This document shows positions 1 through 7,961 of a DNA stretch of 15,155 nt, piece after piece; position 1 is the first letter of the stretch; the number at the start of each line of letters is the position of its first letter. Below the pieces are notes generated by a model. It was not told the DNA's origin. It searched no databases and saw only the letters and a program-made list of their open reading frames with translations. The translations under genes were made by a program, and so were the position numbers. This DNA is from Deltaproteobacteria bacterium (GTDB lineage Bacteria > Desulfobacterota > JADFXK01), in assembly GCA_015233285.1 (NCBI GenBank), contig JADFYA010000040.1, positions 1 through 15,155 on the forward strand, written 5' to 3'.

Positions 1-163
1 TGGCAACTTGCGAGGCCAATACCTTCAGTAATTCCAGTCGTTCCGGCGTAAAAACCCCTTCAATCAGGTCATTTTCGAGATATAGAATTCCCAGGAGCTT
101 TCCATGGTTGATGATCGGCATGGCCAGTGCTGTAGGAAAAGGTACGGCTTTTTCCATATTCAT
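1..163 (-). CDS. Half GAF domain of a sensor protein, partial at window edge
   Basis: The minus strand is open from position 202 (after a TAA at 205-203) to the window edge. From the first ATG (163) it encodes the second half of a GAF domain: the stretches AMPIINHGKLLGILYLEND and VFTPERLELLKVLASQ are characteristic of GAF domains in large multi-domain histidine kinases and kinase-linked sensors. GAF domains bind small molecules or mediate dimerisation. The usual N-terminal half of the domain is absent, since only about 13 codons precede the first ATG before a stop. A second ATG at 157 has AGGA at a reasonable distance and could be the start used. The gene is divergent from the receiver gene at 207. 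Either this is a 5'-truncated remnant or a protein that starts inside the fold. The rest lies outside the window, so the choice cannot be made here. Confidence 0.6.
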   Translation of the reverse strand, partial: MNMEKAVPFPTALAMPIINHGKLLGILYLENDLIEGVFTPERLELLKVLASQVA

Positions 164-206
164 TCCTGCCGTTGTAAATAAATAATTGGTCGTGAGAGGT
201 TGTTAT

Positions 207-608
207 ATGTCTAAATGCGTTATTCTTTGTGTAGACGATGAGCAGGTGGTCTTAAAATCTCTTGAAAGCCAGCTTATTCATGAATTTGGCGCCATGTATC
301 ATATAGAATTGGCCGAGGGGGGGGCGGAAGCCCTTGAACTCTTGGATGAATTGAGCGCAGAAGGATATAGGACTCTGGTTATCATATCCGATTGGTTGAT
401 GCCTGAAATGAAAGGTGATGAATTTTTGATCAAAGCACATGAGAGATTCCCTCACGTTCTCACCCTCATGCTAACCGGCCAGGCTGATCATAAGGCAGTT
501 GAAAGGACAAGGAACGAAGCCAATCTATACAAGTTAATCAATAAACCATGGGATGCTGCCGACTTGATCGACGCCATTAGATCCGGTTTAACAAATATTG
601 ATATATAG
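207..608 (+). CDS. Stand-alone response regulator receiver protein
   Basis: A 133-residue single receiver (REC) domain with no output domain. The acidic pair is D10/D11 (LCVDDE), the predicted phospho-acceptor is D62 in SDWLMP, followed by the switch residue T90 (MLTGQ) and the conserved lysine K113 in INKPW, so all catalytic residues are present. The open frame starts earlier at a TTG (186), but the ATG at 207 has a GAGAGG ribosome site about 8 bases upstream and matches the start of the paralogous receiver next door, so 207 is chosen. The KPW form of the lysine motif is common in receivers fused to HD-GYP or kinase modules. Only 36 bp separate it from the receiver-kinase gene at 645, so the two are probably co-transcribed. 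It is probably a phosphate acceptor or sink for that kinase or another in the cluster (inference). Confidence 0.9.
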   Translation: MSKCVILCVDDEQVVLKSLESQLIHEFGAMYHIELAEGGAEALELLDELSAEGYRTLVIISDWLMPEMKGDEFLIKAHERFPHVLTLMLTGQADHKAVERTRNEANLYKLINKPWDAADLIDAIRSGLTNIDI

Positions 609-644
609 CGAGCGACAGACAAATGGCTTTGGGAGTGAATCCGC

Positions 645-1904
645 ATGAATAAAAAGGTAATCTTATGCGTGGACGATGAGAAAATCGTCCTGGAAAGTTT
701 GAGAAGCGAATTAGATGGTAAACTTGAGGATCAATACGTCCTGGAATTTGCCGAGAGTGGCGCCGAGGCTCTGGAGGTCATTACAGAATTGATTGAGGAC
801 GGCGATTTTCTGGCCCTTATCGTCACCGATTACCTTATGCCTGGAATAAAGGGTGATGAAATACTGGCCAAAATATGTAATAAGTATCCTGATTCAAAGC
901 AGATAATGTTGACGGGGCAGGCAAATCTGGAAGGCATAACCAACGCCATCAACAACGCTAAGTTATATAGATATATCTCCAAACCATGGGAGAAGAGTGA
1001 TTTGCTTCTCACGATTAAAGAGGCGATAAAGAGTTATGAGCAGGAAATTCAACTGAAGGAGCATCAAAAAATTCTTGAAAATACGGTCAAGATAAGAACC
1101 AACGAATTGGAACAGGCTCTCGTGAATCTTAAGGAAAGCCAGGAACAACTGGTGGCCTCTGAAAAAATGGCCGTACTGGGAGGACTGGTTGCCGGAATTG
1201 CCCATGAAATTAATACGCCGGTGGGTGTCGGAGTAACCGCGGCATCACATCTGGAGTCTAAAATAAGAGAAGCGGCCAAGCTATATAAAGATGATGAGTT
1301 GACCAGAGAGGGGTACGAAGAATTTTTGCAAACTGCGATTGAGGGATCGCAAATTATTCTGAGAAATTTGCAAACTGCGGCAAATCTGGTCAGCAGCTTC
1401 AAGCAGGTTGCTGTTGATCAGTCCAGCGAAGCCATTCGAACATTTAAGCTCAAGGAGTATATCAATGCTATCTTGTTGAGTTTACATCCCGAACTTAAGC
1501 AAACAAAGATACAGATAGAGGTCGATTGTCCCGATGAACTGACGCTGGATAGTTATCCCGGTGACTTCTCACAGATTTTTACTAACCTGATTATGAACTC
1601 CATCGCCCATGGTTTTAATCAGGGAGCGGATGCGGGGAACATAAAGATTCACATCCACAGGGATGGAGATGACATAGTCATCCGTTACATGGATGATGGG
1701 AAAGGGATTCCCGGAAATATCCTGCATAAAATTTTTGACCCCTTCTTTACGACAAACCGGCATGCCGGCAGGAGCGGTTTGGGCATGCATATTATTTACA
1801 ATATTATCACCCATAGATTGAAGGGTTCGATAATTTGTGACAATACCCTTTCAAAAGGAGCGCTTTTCGTCATCAGGGTACCGTACGTTATTGACCGTTC
1901 GTAG
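645..1904 (+). CDS. Receiver-histidine kinase (REC-HisKA-HATPase), cytoplasmic
   Basis: 419 residues, no membrane segment. Residues 1-130 form a receiver: D10/D11, phospho-acceptor D62 (TDYLMP), T90 (MLTGQ) and K113 (ISKPW). A coiled coil of roughly residues 130-175 follows. The dimerisation/phosphotransfer helix carries H187 in AGIAHEINTP. The ATP-binding domain has the N box (N314, N318 in TNLIMNSIAHG), G1 box DDGKGIP (350-356), F box DPFFTT (365-370) and G2 box RSGLGMHI (376-383). All kinase motifs are intact. The AHEINTP histidine box and the receiver-first order are typical of soluble kinases that take phosphate or signal from upstream partners. The start ATG has GGGAG 9 bases upstream. 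The receiver aligns without gaps to the preceding lone receiver, with about 45% identity by hand count. It probably forms a two-gene unit with that gene. Confidence 0.93.
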   Translation: MNKKVILCVDDEKIVLESLRSELDGKLEDQYVLEFAESGAEALEVITELIEDGDFLALIVTDYLMPGIKGDEILAKICNKYPDSKQIMLTGQANLEGITNAINNAKLYRYISKPWEKSDLLLTIKEAIKSYEQEIQLKEHQKILENTVKIRTNELEQALVNLKESQEQLVASEKMAVLGGLVAGIAHEINTPVGVGVTAASHLESKIREAAKLYKDDELTREGYEEFLQTAIEGSQIILRNLQTAANLVSSFKQVAVDQSSEAIRTFKLKEYINAILLSLHPELKQTKIQIEVDCPDELTLDSYPGDFSQIFTNLIMNSIAHGFNQGADAGNIKIHIHRDGDDIVIRYMDDGKGIPGNILHKIFDPFFTTNRHAGRSGLGMHIIYNIITHRLKGSIICDNTLSKGALFVIRVPYVIDRS

Positions 1905-1909
1905 TCTTG

Positions 1910-1930
1910 TTTTTGAGTCCGGCTCAAAAA
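1910..1930. other. Short hairpin in the convergent gap
   Basis: TTTTTGAG and CTCAAAAA form a perfect 8-bp inverted repeat around the loop TCCGG, in the 50-bp gap between the two convergent kinase genes. Only three of the pairs are G-C, and on either strand the strand-specific U-tract precedes rather than follows the stem, so it is not a standard intrinsic terminator. It may still be a weak bidirectional stop or processing site. Confidence 0.3.
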
Positions 1931-1954
1931 AACACGGTTCCTATCGTTGAGCTT

Positions 1955-4174
1955 TTAACCGACGGATTGGCCGCCCGGCAAGGTAAAACTGAAGGTGCTC
2001 CCCTGGCCTGGCTGTGATTCAACCCAGATACGTCCGTTATAGTGCTCGATAATCTGCCGGCAAATGGTTAACCCTAATCCCGTCCCGATGGGCCTTTCAC
2101 GACTGACCTCCCCGGTGTAGACCTGATGAAACTGATCAAAGACCCTGTCTAAATCTTGCGGCGGAATACCCATCCCGGTATCCCGGACACTAACCCGGAC
2201 CAATCCGGGCGGGACGACCGCCACAGAGACAACGACCTCTCCTTCTGTTGTAAATTTAGCGGCATTGTTCAATAAATTAATCACGACCTGGATGATCCTG
2301 TCCCGGTCCGCGTTGACAGCCGGCAGATTTTCCTCCGTCTCGATGATCAACCGGACGGCCGGGTTGAGCAAGAAGTGGCCACTGACCGCCTGCCCGGCTT
2401 CCCGGGCCACTTCAGCCAGGGACACGGCCGAATCACGCCACTCAATTTTTCCCGCCTCTATCTTGGCCAGATCCAAGACATCATTTATCAATCGCATCAA
2501 CCGTTCGCCTTCCCGGATAATAATACCCAAGCCTTCGTCAACCTTATCAGCTTTCAGCGTCCTTTTGGCATCACCAACCACCAGGGGTTGAAACAGCTTC
2601 AGAAAGTCCTTTCGGATCAACTTGGCAAAACCCAGTACTGAGGTCAGCGGAGTCCGAAGTTCATGCGAGACTGAAGAAAGGAAGGTCGATTTCAACTGAT
2701 CCAGCTCTTGTAAGCGTTTGTTGGCCGATTCCGTTGCTTCTTTGGCCTCCTGCAGTTGTTTAAATGTCTCTTGAAGAACAGTATTCTTGGTTTCAATTTC
2801 CTTCAGCGTGGCCTGGAGTTCTTGTGTCCGTTCCTCCACCTTTTTTTCAGTGTTCATCAGAAATTCAGTTTTGAGCTTGTCGGCCTCCCGGAGAGTTTCC
2901 ACCAGTCTTTCCTGGGTCCGCAAGGCTATTTGTTGGGCCGAAAATTTCTCCTTTCGTTCGGTATTTATCCGGTCTCCCAATCCTAGCGAGAGGAGGATGA
3001 CCTCCATGGCCGAGCCAATCTGGATCCCATATGTGGTGATGAAATTGGCGGGTATAATGGCAAATGTCTTAAGGGCATAGGCAATCATCCCGCACATAAA
3101 GGCAAACCAGGCCAGAAGAAAGTATCTGGCGGCATGGACGCCCCTAATATAAGTTATAATACCTGTAGTTACGATTGTAATGGCCGCAAACATAGCCAAT
3201 AAGGTCGCAAACCTGATGGAGACGGCATAATCCAAGACCAAGGCCAAGAATACGACCAACACGGCCCAGGCCCTGATAAAATTTAAGGCTCGATCCAACC
3301 GGGGGGCATGTTCCCTGGCCTGGAGAAACAATCTGGTGAATTGGACTCCGATGAATGTGGCGACTCCGATGAAGAAAGGAATGGAATGGGCCGCCCACCA
3401 TGGGTAATTGGGCCAGATATAGGCGTATCCATGCCCCCCCAGAGAGAACTGGAAAAAACCATAACCGAAGATGTATAGGATATAATAAAGATAGGTGATA
3501 TCTCGGATAGACAGGAAAAGAAACAGGTTGTACAGAAGCATAACCAGCATGATGCCGTAATAGATGCCGAAACCGAATTGAGCGGTGGCCACATCTTCCG
3601 CCAGGGCCACGGGCGACCACAAATTCAAGGGAATCTGGACGGAACTTTCCGACCTGATATGGAGATATATGGTCTGCGGCTGTCCCGGGGCCAGTTTCAG
3701 GCGGAAGATGAAGTTCCGGTGACTGACTTCCCGGTGGCTGAATGGGAAAATGGCGCCGGCTCGTCTGACCTCAAATCGGCCGCTCGGGTCGGACTGGTAG
3801 AGGTCAACATGGTGGAGCAACGGATAGCCGACCTCCAATAACCATTCCCGCTCAGCCCGGTTATGGACAGGCGAGTAGATCAGGTTGATCTTGATCCAGA
3901 AACCTGATTTGGTCAAACCGAAGTTGGGAATTTCTTCCCTGGCGGGCCTAAAAGCCTCGGCCAAAGACGCTGAGGCGACATCCTGAATGGACCGGTTATT
4001 ATCTTTGTCTTCGAGGTAAGTCAGATGCCGGCCTAAAGGATACCGGTTCTCGCTGTCAGTTATCACCATAGGATGATCAAGCGTAGCCGTCTGCCCGACC
4101 CAGGCAGGAAAAAAGATGACGCAGATTAAGACCACAATCACTAATGATGGGCGATCACAGCATAGGGTGCGCAT
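1955..4174 (-). CDS. 7TM-DISM membrane sensor histidine kinase
   Basis: 739 residues. The N-terminus is a likely signal peptide (hydrophobic residues 10-25). Residues about 35-185 resemble the extracellular 7TMR-DISMED2 sensor domain, thought from related proteins to bind carbohydrates or similar ligands. Residues about 198-400 contain seven hydrophobic helices (for example GFGIYYGIMLVMLLYNLFLF), the 7TM-DISM module. A coiled coil (about 405-495) leads to HisKA, with H504 in SVSHELRTPL. The ATPase domain has the N box (N633, N637 in VINLLNNAAKF), G1 box DTGMGIP (665-671) and G2 box GTGLGL (697-702), so the kinase is complete. There is no receiver and no cognate regulator on the same strand. 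It lies 100 bp downstream of the HisKA-only membrane protein and may share its transcript. The ribosome site is weak (GGGAT close to the ATG). Confidence 0.92.
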   Translation of the reverse strand: MRTLCCDRPSLVIVVLICVIFFPAWVGQTATLDHPMVITDSENRYPLGRHLTYLEDKDNNRSIQDVASASLAEAFRPAREEIPNFGLTKSGFWIKINLIYSPVHNRAEREWLLEVGYPLLHHVDLYQSDPSGRFEVRRAGAIFPFSHREVSHRNFIFRLKLAPGQPQTIYLHIRSESSVQIPLNLWSPVALAEDVATAQFGFGIYYGIMLVMLLYNLFLFLSIRDITYLYYILYIFGYGFFQFSLGGHGYAYIWPNYPWWAAHSIPFFIGVATFIGVQFTRLFLQAREHAPRLDRALNFIRAWAVLVVFLALVLDYAVSIRFATLLAMFAAITIVTTGIITYIRGVHAARYFLLAWFAFMCGMIAYALKTFAIIPANFITTYGIQIGSAMEVILLSLGLGDRINTERKEKFSAQQIALRTQERLVETLREADKLKTEFLMNTEKKVEERTQELQATLKEIETKNTVLQETFKQLQEAKEATESANKRLQELDQLKSTFLSSVSHELRTPLTSVLGFAKLIRKDFLKLFQPLVVGDAKRTLKADKVDEGLGIIIREGERLMRLINDVLDLAKIEAGKIEWRDSAVSLAEVAREAGQAVSGHFLLNPAVRLIIETEENLPAVNADRDRIIQVVINLLNNAAKFTTEGEVVVSVAVVPPGLVRVSVRDTGMGIPPQDLDRVFDQFHQVYTGEVSRERPIGTGLGLTICRQIIEHYNGRIWVESQPGQGSTFSFTLPGGQSVG

Positions 4175-4274
4175 CTTTTATCCCGGCATGAGAAAAACTC
4201 GACATCATCAACCAAAAGCTATGAAATGACAGCCGGCCGGTTGTTATTTTTTCTCGGGTGTCTATATCCACATT

Positions 4275-5630
4275 TTATCCGGAAAAGGGTGGCTCCGCAT
4301 TTTGACGATTTTCTACACTATCCAAAAGGGCCACCAAGTTTTCCAACGACTGCTCCAGCGTGTTTAGATAATCCCTTTGCTCATCTGTCAGCGGAGTATC
4401 TAACAACGACTTGGTGATGCCCTGGGCCGCGCTCACATCCTTCCTAAGTTCGTGGCTGATATCGGCCAGGACTTTGTCTCCGGTCTGATGGGCCCGGTCT
4501 AGTTCGGCCGACAGTTCGTCTATCCGCCACATGGTGGTTTGCAGTTCCCTATTGGCCGCCTCGGCCTCTTCTCTGGTCTGCCGGAGTTCCTCCTGATGCT
4601 CGTCAGTCCGGTCGACTGGAGCGGAGTCGGTCTGATCATCCGTGGTTTGATCTAATGGAGTGGCCGGACTAGCCGGCTTTGAAGAAAGTGGATGAACCAT
4701 CAACAACATTCCCACGGCGCCGAGAATTGTCAGCAGAAATAAAGACACGCCCATAACTGAGACCTGGTGATCAACTGAAGAAAAGAGCTCCTGGCCATCC
4801 ATTTTGACCACGATCCCCCAGCAACTACCCTCAATCGGGCCATACCCACTGACATAGGGCGGCTCGCTAATGACCCCGGTTTCCTTTTGGCCGGCTTTCT
4901 TCAGCGACGATTCAATCGCGGCGACGTGCGGGTCATCATCATAGCCAAATTTCGATTCATTCCTAAAAGGAAAAAATACCCGGACCCGACCATCTTGAGC
5001 TACCCCCAGAATAGTCTCACCCGTTTGCCCCAAGCCAGAGTAGTCTTCAATAATCCGCCGAAGCCTGGAAGTCCTTAACAAGACGATGTCGGTGCCCATT
5101 CTTTCATCATTTTTTCCAAGAATTGGAGCGCCTACGGGCAGATATAACTCTCCGGCGATGGCTGTGGGCTTAAGGAAAAGAGCTTCTTTGCTGTTTAAAG
5201 CGGGGATCGGCCAGTGATCCGCCGGGATGGCCAACCCACACTGGACCACCATCTCGCCGGTTGCATCCAGTTGACAAATTCCGGCAATTTCATCAGAACT
5301 ATTCATGGAATCATTTAGTTTAGGGCGATTTAGCCTGACCAGCTTTTCCAGCGGCATCTCATCCCGATTGTAGGCGCCCAAATTCTGACGAATGACCGTC
5401 CTGGCGGCTATTTGCATTGAAACGGCCTTGCACCGATAGAGATATTCCTCAACAGCCATGGTCCGTGTCGTCACTGTTTGGAGAAGACGATTTTCCTCAG
5501 CTTTTTTCAACCGCTTGGAAAGATGAGTAATACTCAACGACGAAATACCCAGACCGACCACGAGTAGGCCCAATACGGAGTAAAAAACAATCAATCGCGG
5601 CAGTCTTAGATTGTGTGGTTGATCAGACAC
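4275..5630 (-). CDS. Membrane sensor with Cache-like domain and HisKA but no ATPase domain
   Basis: 451 residues starting at a GTG with AAGGA 8 bases upstream. TM1 is about residues 13-36 and TM2 about 291-312. The 250 residues between them form a periplasmic sensor resembling double Cache domains (GQTGETILGVAQDGRVR is a typical segment). After TM2 come an acidic, polar linker and a coiled coil (about 343-385), then a HisKA-type helix pair with H393 in ISHELRKDVSAAQG and DTPLTDEQRDYLNTL. The usual HELRTP proline is replaced (HELRKD). The protein stops about 20 residues after the second helix (PPFSG), so the HATPase domain that should follow is missing, and the next 100 bp encode no remnant of one. 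It could accept phosphate from, or dimerise with, the full kinase encoded just downstream, or be a degraded kinase. Domain assignment is firm; function is inference. Confidence 0.85.
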   Translation of the reverse strand: MSDQPHNLRLPRLIVFYSVLGLLVVGLGISSLSITHLSKRLKKAEENRLLQTVTTRTMAVEEYLYRCKAVSMQIAARTVIRQNLGAYNRDEMPLEKLVRLNRPKLNDSMNSSDEIAGICQLDATGEMVVQCGLAIPADHWPIPALNSKEALFLKPTAIAGELYLPVGAPILGKNDERMGTDIVLLRTSRLRRIIEDYSGLGQTGETILGVAQDGRVRVFFPFRNESKFGYDDDPHVAAIESSLKKAGQKETGVISEPPYVSGYGPIEGSCWGIVVKMDGQELFSSVDHQVSVMGVSLFLLTILGAVGMLLMVHPLSSKPASPATPLDQTTDDQTDSAPVDRTDEHQEELRQTREEAEAANRELQTTMWRIDELSAELDRAHQTGDKVLADISHELRKDVSAAQGITKSLLDTPLTDEQRDYLNTLEQSLENLVALLDSVENRQNAEPPFSG

Positions 5631-5875
5631 GGCCGGCGTCCTTAAAGCGGTTACGGGTTATGGATTGCAGAGCCTGGTTATGTTGGTATAACCAACGGCG
5701 ATTCATATTATTTTCCCTGGGGTAAGATCGTCAATATTCTTATGCCGATAGGCCCCAATGACAACCAGTTGCCTCTTAATTATTGCGGGATATTTTTCTC
5801 CCCCGAGCCTTTAATTTGATGACCTAGACCCGTCGCCTGCAACCCAAGTCTATGTGTACCCAAAAGGAGGCTGTC

Positions 5876-5974
5876 ATGTCAATAGTTAATGAAGAAATCG
5901 AGGCTTCAACCCGGCAAATCCCGCCCCGGCGGGAAGACCTCAGGGCACGGCCTGTGGGGCCTGCATCAATTTGA
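5876..5974 (+). CDS. Small ORF of 32 codons with a strong ribosome site
   Basis: ATG at 5876 is preceded by AAAAGGAGG (ending 5870) with a 5-base spacer, as good a ribosome site as any in the window. The predicted peptide starts MSIVNEEIEASTRQIPPRR and ends ARPVGPASI. It has an acidic N-terminal helix-like part and an arginine/proline-rich end, with no membrane segment or signal peptide. I do not recognise it. It lies between the divergent sensor and the cheY promoter. It could be a genuine small protein, a leader peptide, or the 5' stump of a lost gene whose ribosome site survives. Confidence 0.4.
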   Translation: MSIVNEEIEASTRQIPPRREDLRARPVGPASI

Positions 5975-6010
5975 TTTAATATGCACAATTAGTCGGATAT
6001 CTCCATTGTC

Positions 6011-6039
6011 TTGCAAAAAATCCGATCTTGATCCATAAT
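6011..6039 (+). promoter_or_regulatory. Candidate sigma70 promoter for cheY
   Basis: TTGCAA (6011-6016, four of six consensus bases) and CATAAT (6034-6039, five of six) are separated by exactly 17 bp. Transcription would start near 6046, leaving a leader of about 25 nt that contains the GGAGG ribosome site (6061-6065) of cheY. Based on consensus matching only. Confidence 0.5.
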
Positions 6040-6070
6040 CAGCCGGACGTAATTACCTATGGAGGTCTCC

Positions 6071-6448
6071 ATGCTAAAAGTTAACGCCCGCATATTGGTG
6101 GTGGAAGACTTTCCCACTATGAGGAGAATCATCAAAAACACTCTCCGGCAACTGGGCTATGATAACATCAAAGAGGTGGAAGACGGCTCTCTCGGCCTGG
6201 CTGCCTTGAAAGAGGAACCCTTTGACCTGGTCATTAGCGATTGGAATATGCCCAAGATGACCGGGCTGGAGTTACTACAAAAAATGAAAACCGATGAAGA
6301 ACTGAAGCATATCCCATTCTTGATGATTACAGCCGAAGGGCAAAAGGAAAACATCTTGACGGCGGCCAGGTCAGGCGTAACCAACTATATTGTAAAACCT
6401 TTCACGCCTCAGATTCTTAAAGACAAACTCAAGATCATCTTTCCTTAA
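6071..6448 (+). CDS. cheY: CheY-type chemotaxis response regulator
   Basis: 125 residues, a single receiver domain very close to CheY. The acidic pair E12/D13 (VVEDF), phospho-acceptor D57 (SDWNMP), T87 (MITAEG), Y106 and K109 (NYIVKPF) fall at the same residue numbers as the functional residues of E. coli CheY. The only change at these sites is E for D at position 12. Phospho-CheY normally binds the flagellar switch protein FliM, but no flagellar or cheA gene is in the window. An in-frame ATG at 6059 would add MEVS, but it overlaps the GGAGG ribosome site (6061-6065), which sits 5 bases before the ATG at 6071, so 6071 is chosen. A promoter candidate lies just upstream. It may instead be a diffusible receiver serving one of the nearby kinases. 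Confidence 0.87.
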   Translation: MLKVNARILVVEDFPTMRRIIKNTLRQLGYDNIKEVEDGSLGLAALKEEPFDLVISDWNMPKMTGLELLQKMKTDEELKHIPFLMITAEGQKENILTAARSGVTNYIVKPFTPQILKDKLKIIFP

Positions 6449-6449
6449 A

Positions 6450-6474
6450 GGCCGCCCGTATTCTGCCGGCGGCC
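6450..6474 (+). terminator. GC-rich hairpin after cheY
   Basis: GGCCGCC (6450-6456) and GGCGGCC (6468-6474) can form a 7-bp all-GC stem with an 11-base loop, starting two bases after the cheY stop codon. No U-tract follows, so it is at best a Rho-assisted terminator or a 3'-end stabiliser. Confidence 0.4.
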
Positions 6475-6630
6475 GGATGCCGCATTGTTGTGTCGCTTAA
6501 ACATGGTAAAAAAAGAGTGTCAGGTTCCTGTTCCAGAGTATTACGGCCTTATAACGTTTCTAATGATAGATGGCGCGAATCCGACCCAATTGTCGATTAT
6601 CGTACTTCTTAACCTCAGGAGGAGGCACCT

Positions 6631-7800
6631 ATGGCAGGACATAAGCCAATCAAGTCAATCGGTATCTTAACCGGTGGGGGTGACGTTCCCGGACTGAACC
6701 CCTGCATCAAGACTTTGGTCTACCGGGCTATTGATGATGGAATGAAGGTCTACGGCATCCACCGCGGGTGGGGAGGTTTACTGCACTATAATCCCGACGA
6801 CCCAGCCACCCATAGCAACATAACCAAATTGACCAAAGAAGAGGTCCGGACCATTGACCGGTCCGGTGGTACTTACCTCCACACTTCTCGAACTAATCCT
6901 GGGTCGGTCAGAGCCAACGAGACTCCGGAGTTTCTAAAGGAGCAAAGAACCCCCGGGGTGGACAAGATGGACTTCACTCCCCATATACTTAGGAATTTAA
7001 ACCTGCTGGGCATTGACGCCATCATCCCCATCGGCGGAGACGACACCCTTAGTTATGGAGAACGTCTACACAAAGAAGGCGTCCCGGTCGTGGCCATCCC
7101 TAAGACGATGGATAATGACGTCTTCGGCACCGATTATTGCATAGGGTTTTCCACGGCGGTCAACCGAAGCGTCAATTTCATCCATGCCTTAAGAACATGC
7201 ACCGGATCTCACGAACGAATCGCCGTGGTAGAACTGTTCGGGCGCAACTGCGGAGAAACTTCCCTGATTTCCGCCTACCTGGCGTGGGTGGATCGGGCTA
7301 TCATCTCCGAAGTTCCCTTTGACGTCGAAAAATTAGCCAGGCTAATCGTGGAAGACAAAAAGGCAAACCCGGCCAACTACGCCATGATTACCATATCCGA
7401 AGGCTCCCGTTTCGTTGGCGGTGATATCCATGAATGGGGTGAAGTAGACGCCTTCGGCCATAAAAAACTGGGCGGCATTGGAATGCAAACCGGGGAAGCC
7501 CTAAAACAATTAACGGGTTCAGGCATAGTCTACCAGTCTCTGTCCTATCTGATGCGAAGTGGCGTCCCGGATTCGCTGGACTTAATGGTCGGAGTAAATT
7601 ATGCCGATATTGCAATGCGTCATATAGTAAAACACGTGACCGGCCGGATGGTGGCCCTGGTCCAGGGAAGGTATACGTCCATCCCCATCAGCACCATTTC
7701 CTCAGGCGTAAAACGGGTTGATGTGAGAGAGCTGTACGATGTGGACGAATATCGGCCCAAGGTTTGGAATATGGAAGGCAAGCCGATGTTTTTGTATTGA
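6631..7800 (+). CDS. pfp: 6-phosphofructokinase, predicted pyrophosphate-dependent
   Basis: 389 residues, phosphofructokinase family: phosphorylates fructose 6-phosphate to fructose 1,6-bisphosphate in glycolysis. The N-terminal phosphate-binding loop is [13 protein letters not shown] (11-23). The donor site reads IGGDDT, with D137 catalytic and D138 at the position of E. coli PfkA G104. The next motif is PKTMDND (157-163), with K158 where ATP enzymes have G124. Asp plus Lys at these two sites is the recognised signature of PPi-dependent enzymes, which run reversibly and can serve gluconeogenesis. The fructose 6-phosphate site includes ELFGRNCGE (201-209) and SEGSR (256-260). It is longer than the 320-residue E. 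coli enzyme, as many PPi or group III enzymes are. AGGAGG precedes the ATG at 6631. It appears monocistronic, unrelated to the flanking signalling genes. The donor specificity is predicted from motifs, not shown. Confidence 0.9.
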   Translation: MAGHKPIKSIGILTGGGDVPGLNPCIKTLVYRAIDDGMKVYGIHRGWGGLLHYNPDDPATHSNITKLTKEEVRTIDRSGGTYLHTSRTNPGSVRANETPEFLKEQRTPGVDKMDFTPHILRNLNLLGIDAIIPIGGDDTLSYGERLHKEGVPVVAIPKTMDNDVFGTDYCIGFSTAVNRSVNFIHALRTCTGSHERIAVVELFGRNCGETSLISAYLAWVDRAIISEVPFDVEKLARLIVEDKKANPANYAMITISEGSRFVGGDIHEWGEVDAFGHKKLGGIGMQTGEALKQLTGSGIVYQSLSYLMRSGVPDSLDLMVGVNYADIAMRHIVKHVTGRMVALVQGRYTSIPISTISSGVKRVDVRELYDVDEYRPKVWNMEGKPMFLY

Positions 7801-7824
7801 TTCCGGGACTGCCGGCCATCTCGT

Positions 7825-7894
7825 GTTGCTGGTGGCTCGTTGCCTGGTGCTGGTTGTCGAAGAACGAGTAATCACGTAACAAGCAACCAGCAAC
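7825..7894. repeat. Inverted-repeat hairpin of the GCAAC/GTAAC repeat family after pfp
   Basis: The arms 7825-7843 and 7876-7894 are inverted repeats matching at 16 of 19 positions, around a 32-base loop that contains another piece of the same vocabulary (AACGAGTAATCACGTAAC). The words GTAAC, GCAAC and CGAG are shared with the minisatellites beside the adenylate cyclase gene. It lies 25 bp after the pfp stop, between convergent genes, and could act as a transcription end. It has no T-tract. Confidence 0.55.
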
Positions 7895-7961
7895 AGATGC
7901 TCTCACAAGCGCCAGTTACGGCCGTGTCAAGTATGTTTGGTCCCGGTTCCTGATCACGTCC

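Larger units (their letters stand above)
5631..6070. other. 440-bp divergent intergenic region with sORF and promoter
   Basis: This gap separates the minus-strand membrane sensor (start 5630) from cheY (start 6071), so it should hold promoters for both directions. The positions supported here are the AAGGA ribosome site of the sensor (5639-5643, minus strand), a 32-codon ORF with a strong ribosome site at 5876, and a TTGCAA/CATAAT promoter at 6011-6039. I saw no RNA gene and no clear promoter for the minus-strand pair. Confidence 0.5.

Noticed and set aside
1910..1930. Rho-independent terminator for the convergent kinase genes
   Set aside because: The stem is mostly A-U, and the U-tract lies before the GC part instead of after it on both strands; kept only as a low-confidence hairpin.
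3144..3620. Minus-strand open frame of 158 codons
   Set aside because: It overlaps the 7TM-DISM kinase in another frame on the same strand; the kinase frame has clear domains and this one gives no recognisable protein.
6485..6670. Plus-strand open frame of 61 codons ahead of pfp
   Set aside because: No ribosome site before its ATG, and it overlaps the pfp ribosome site and start; the peptide has no recognisable features.
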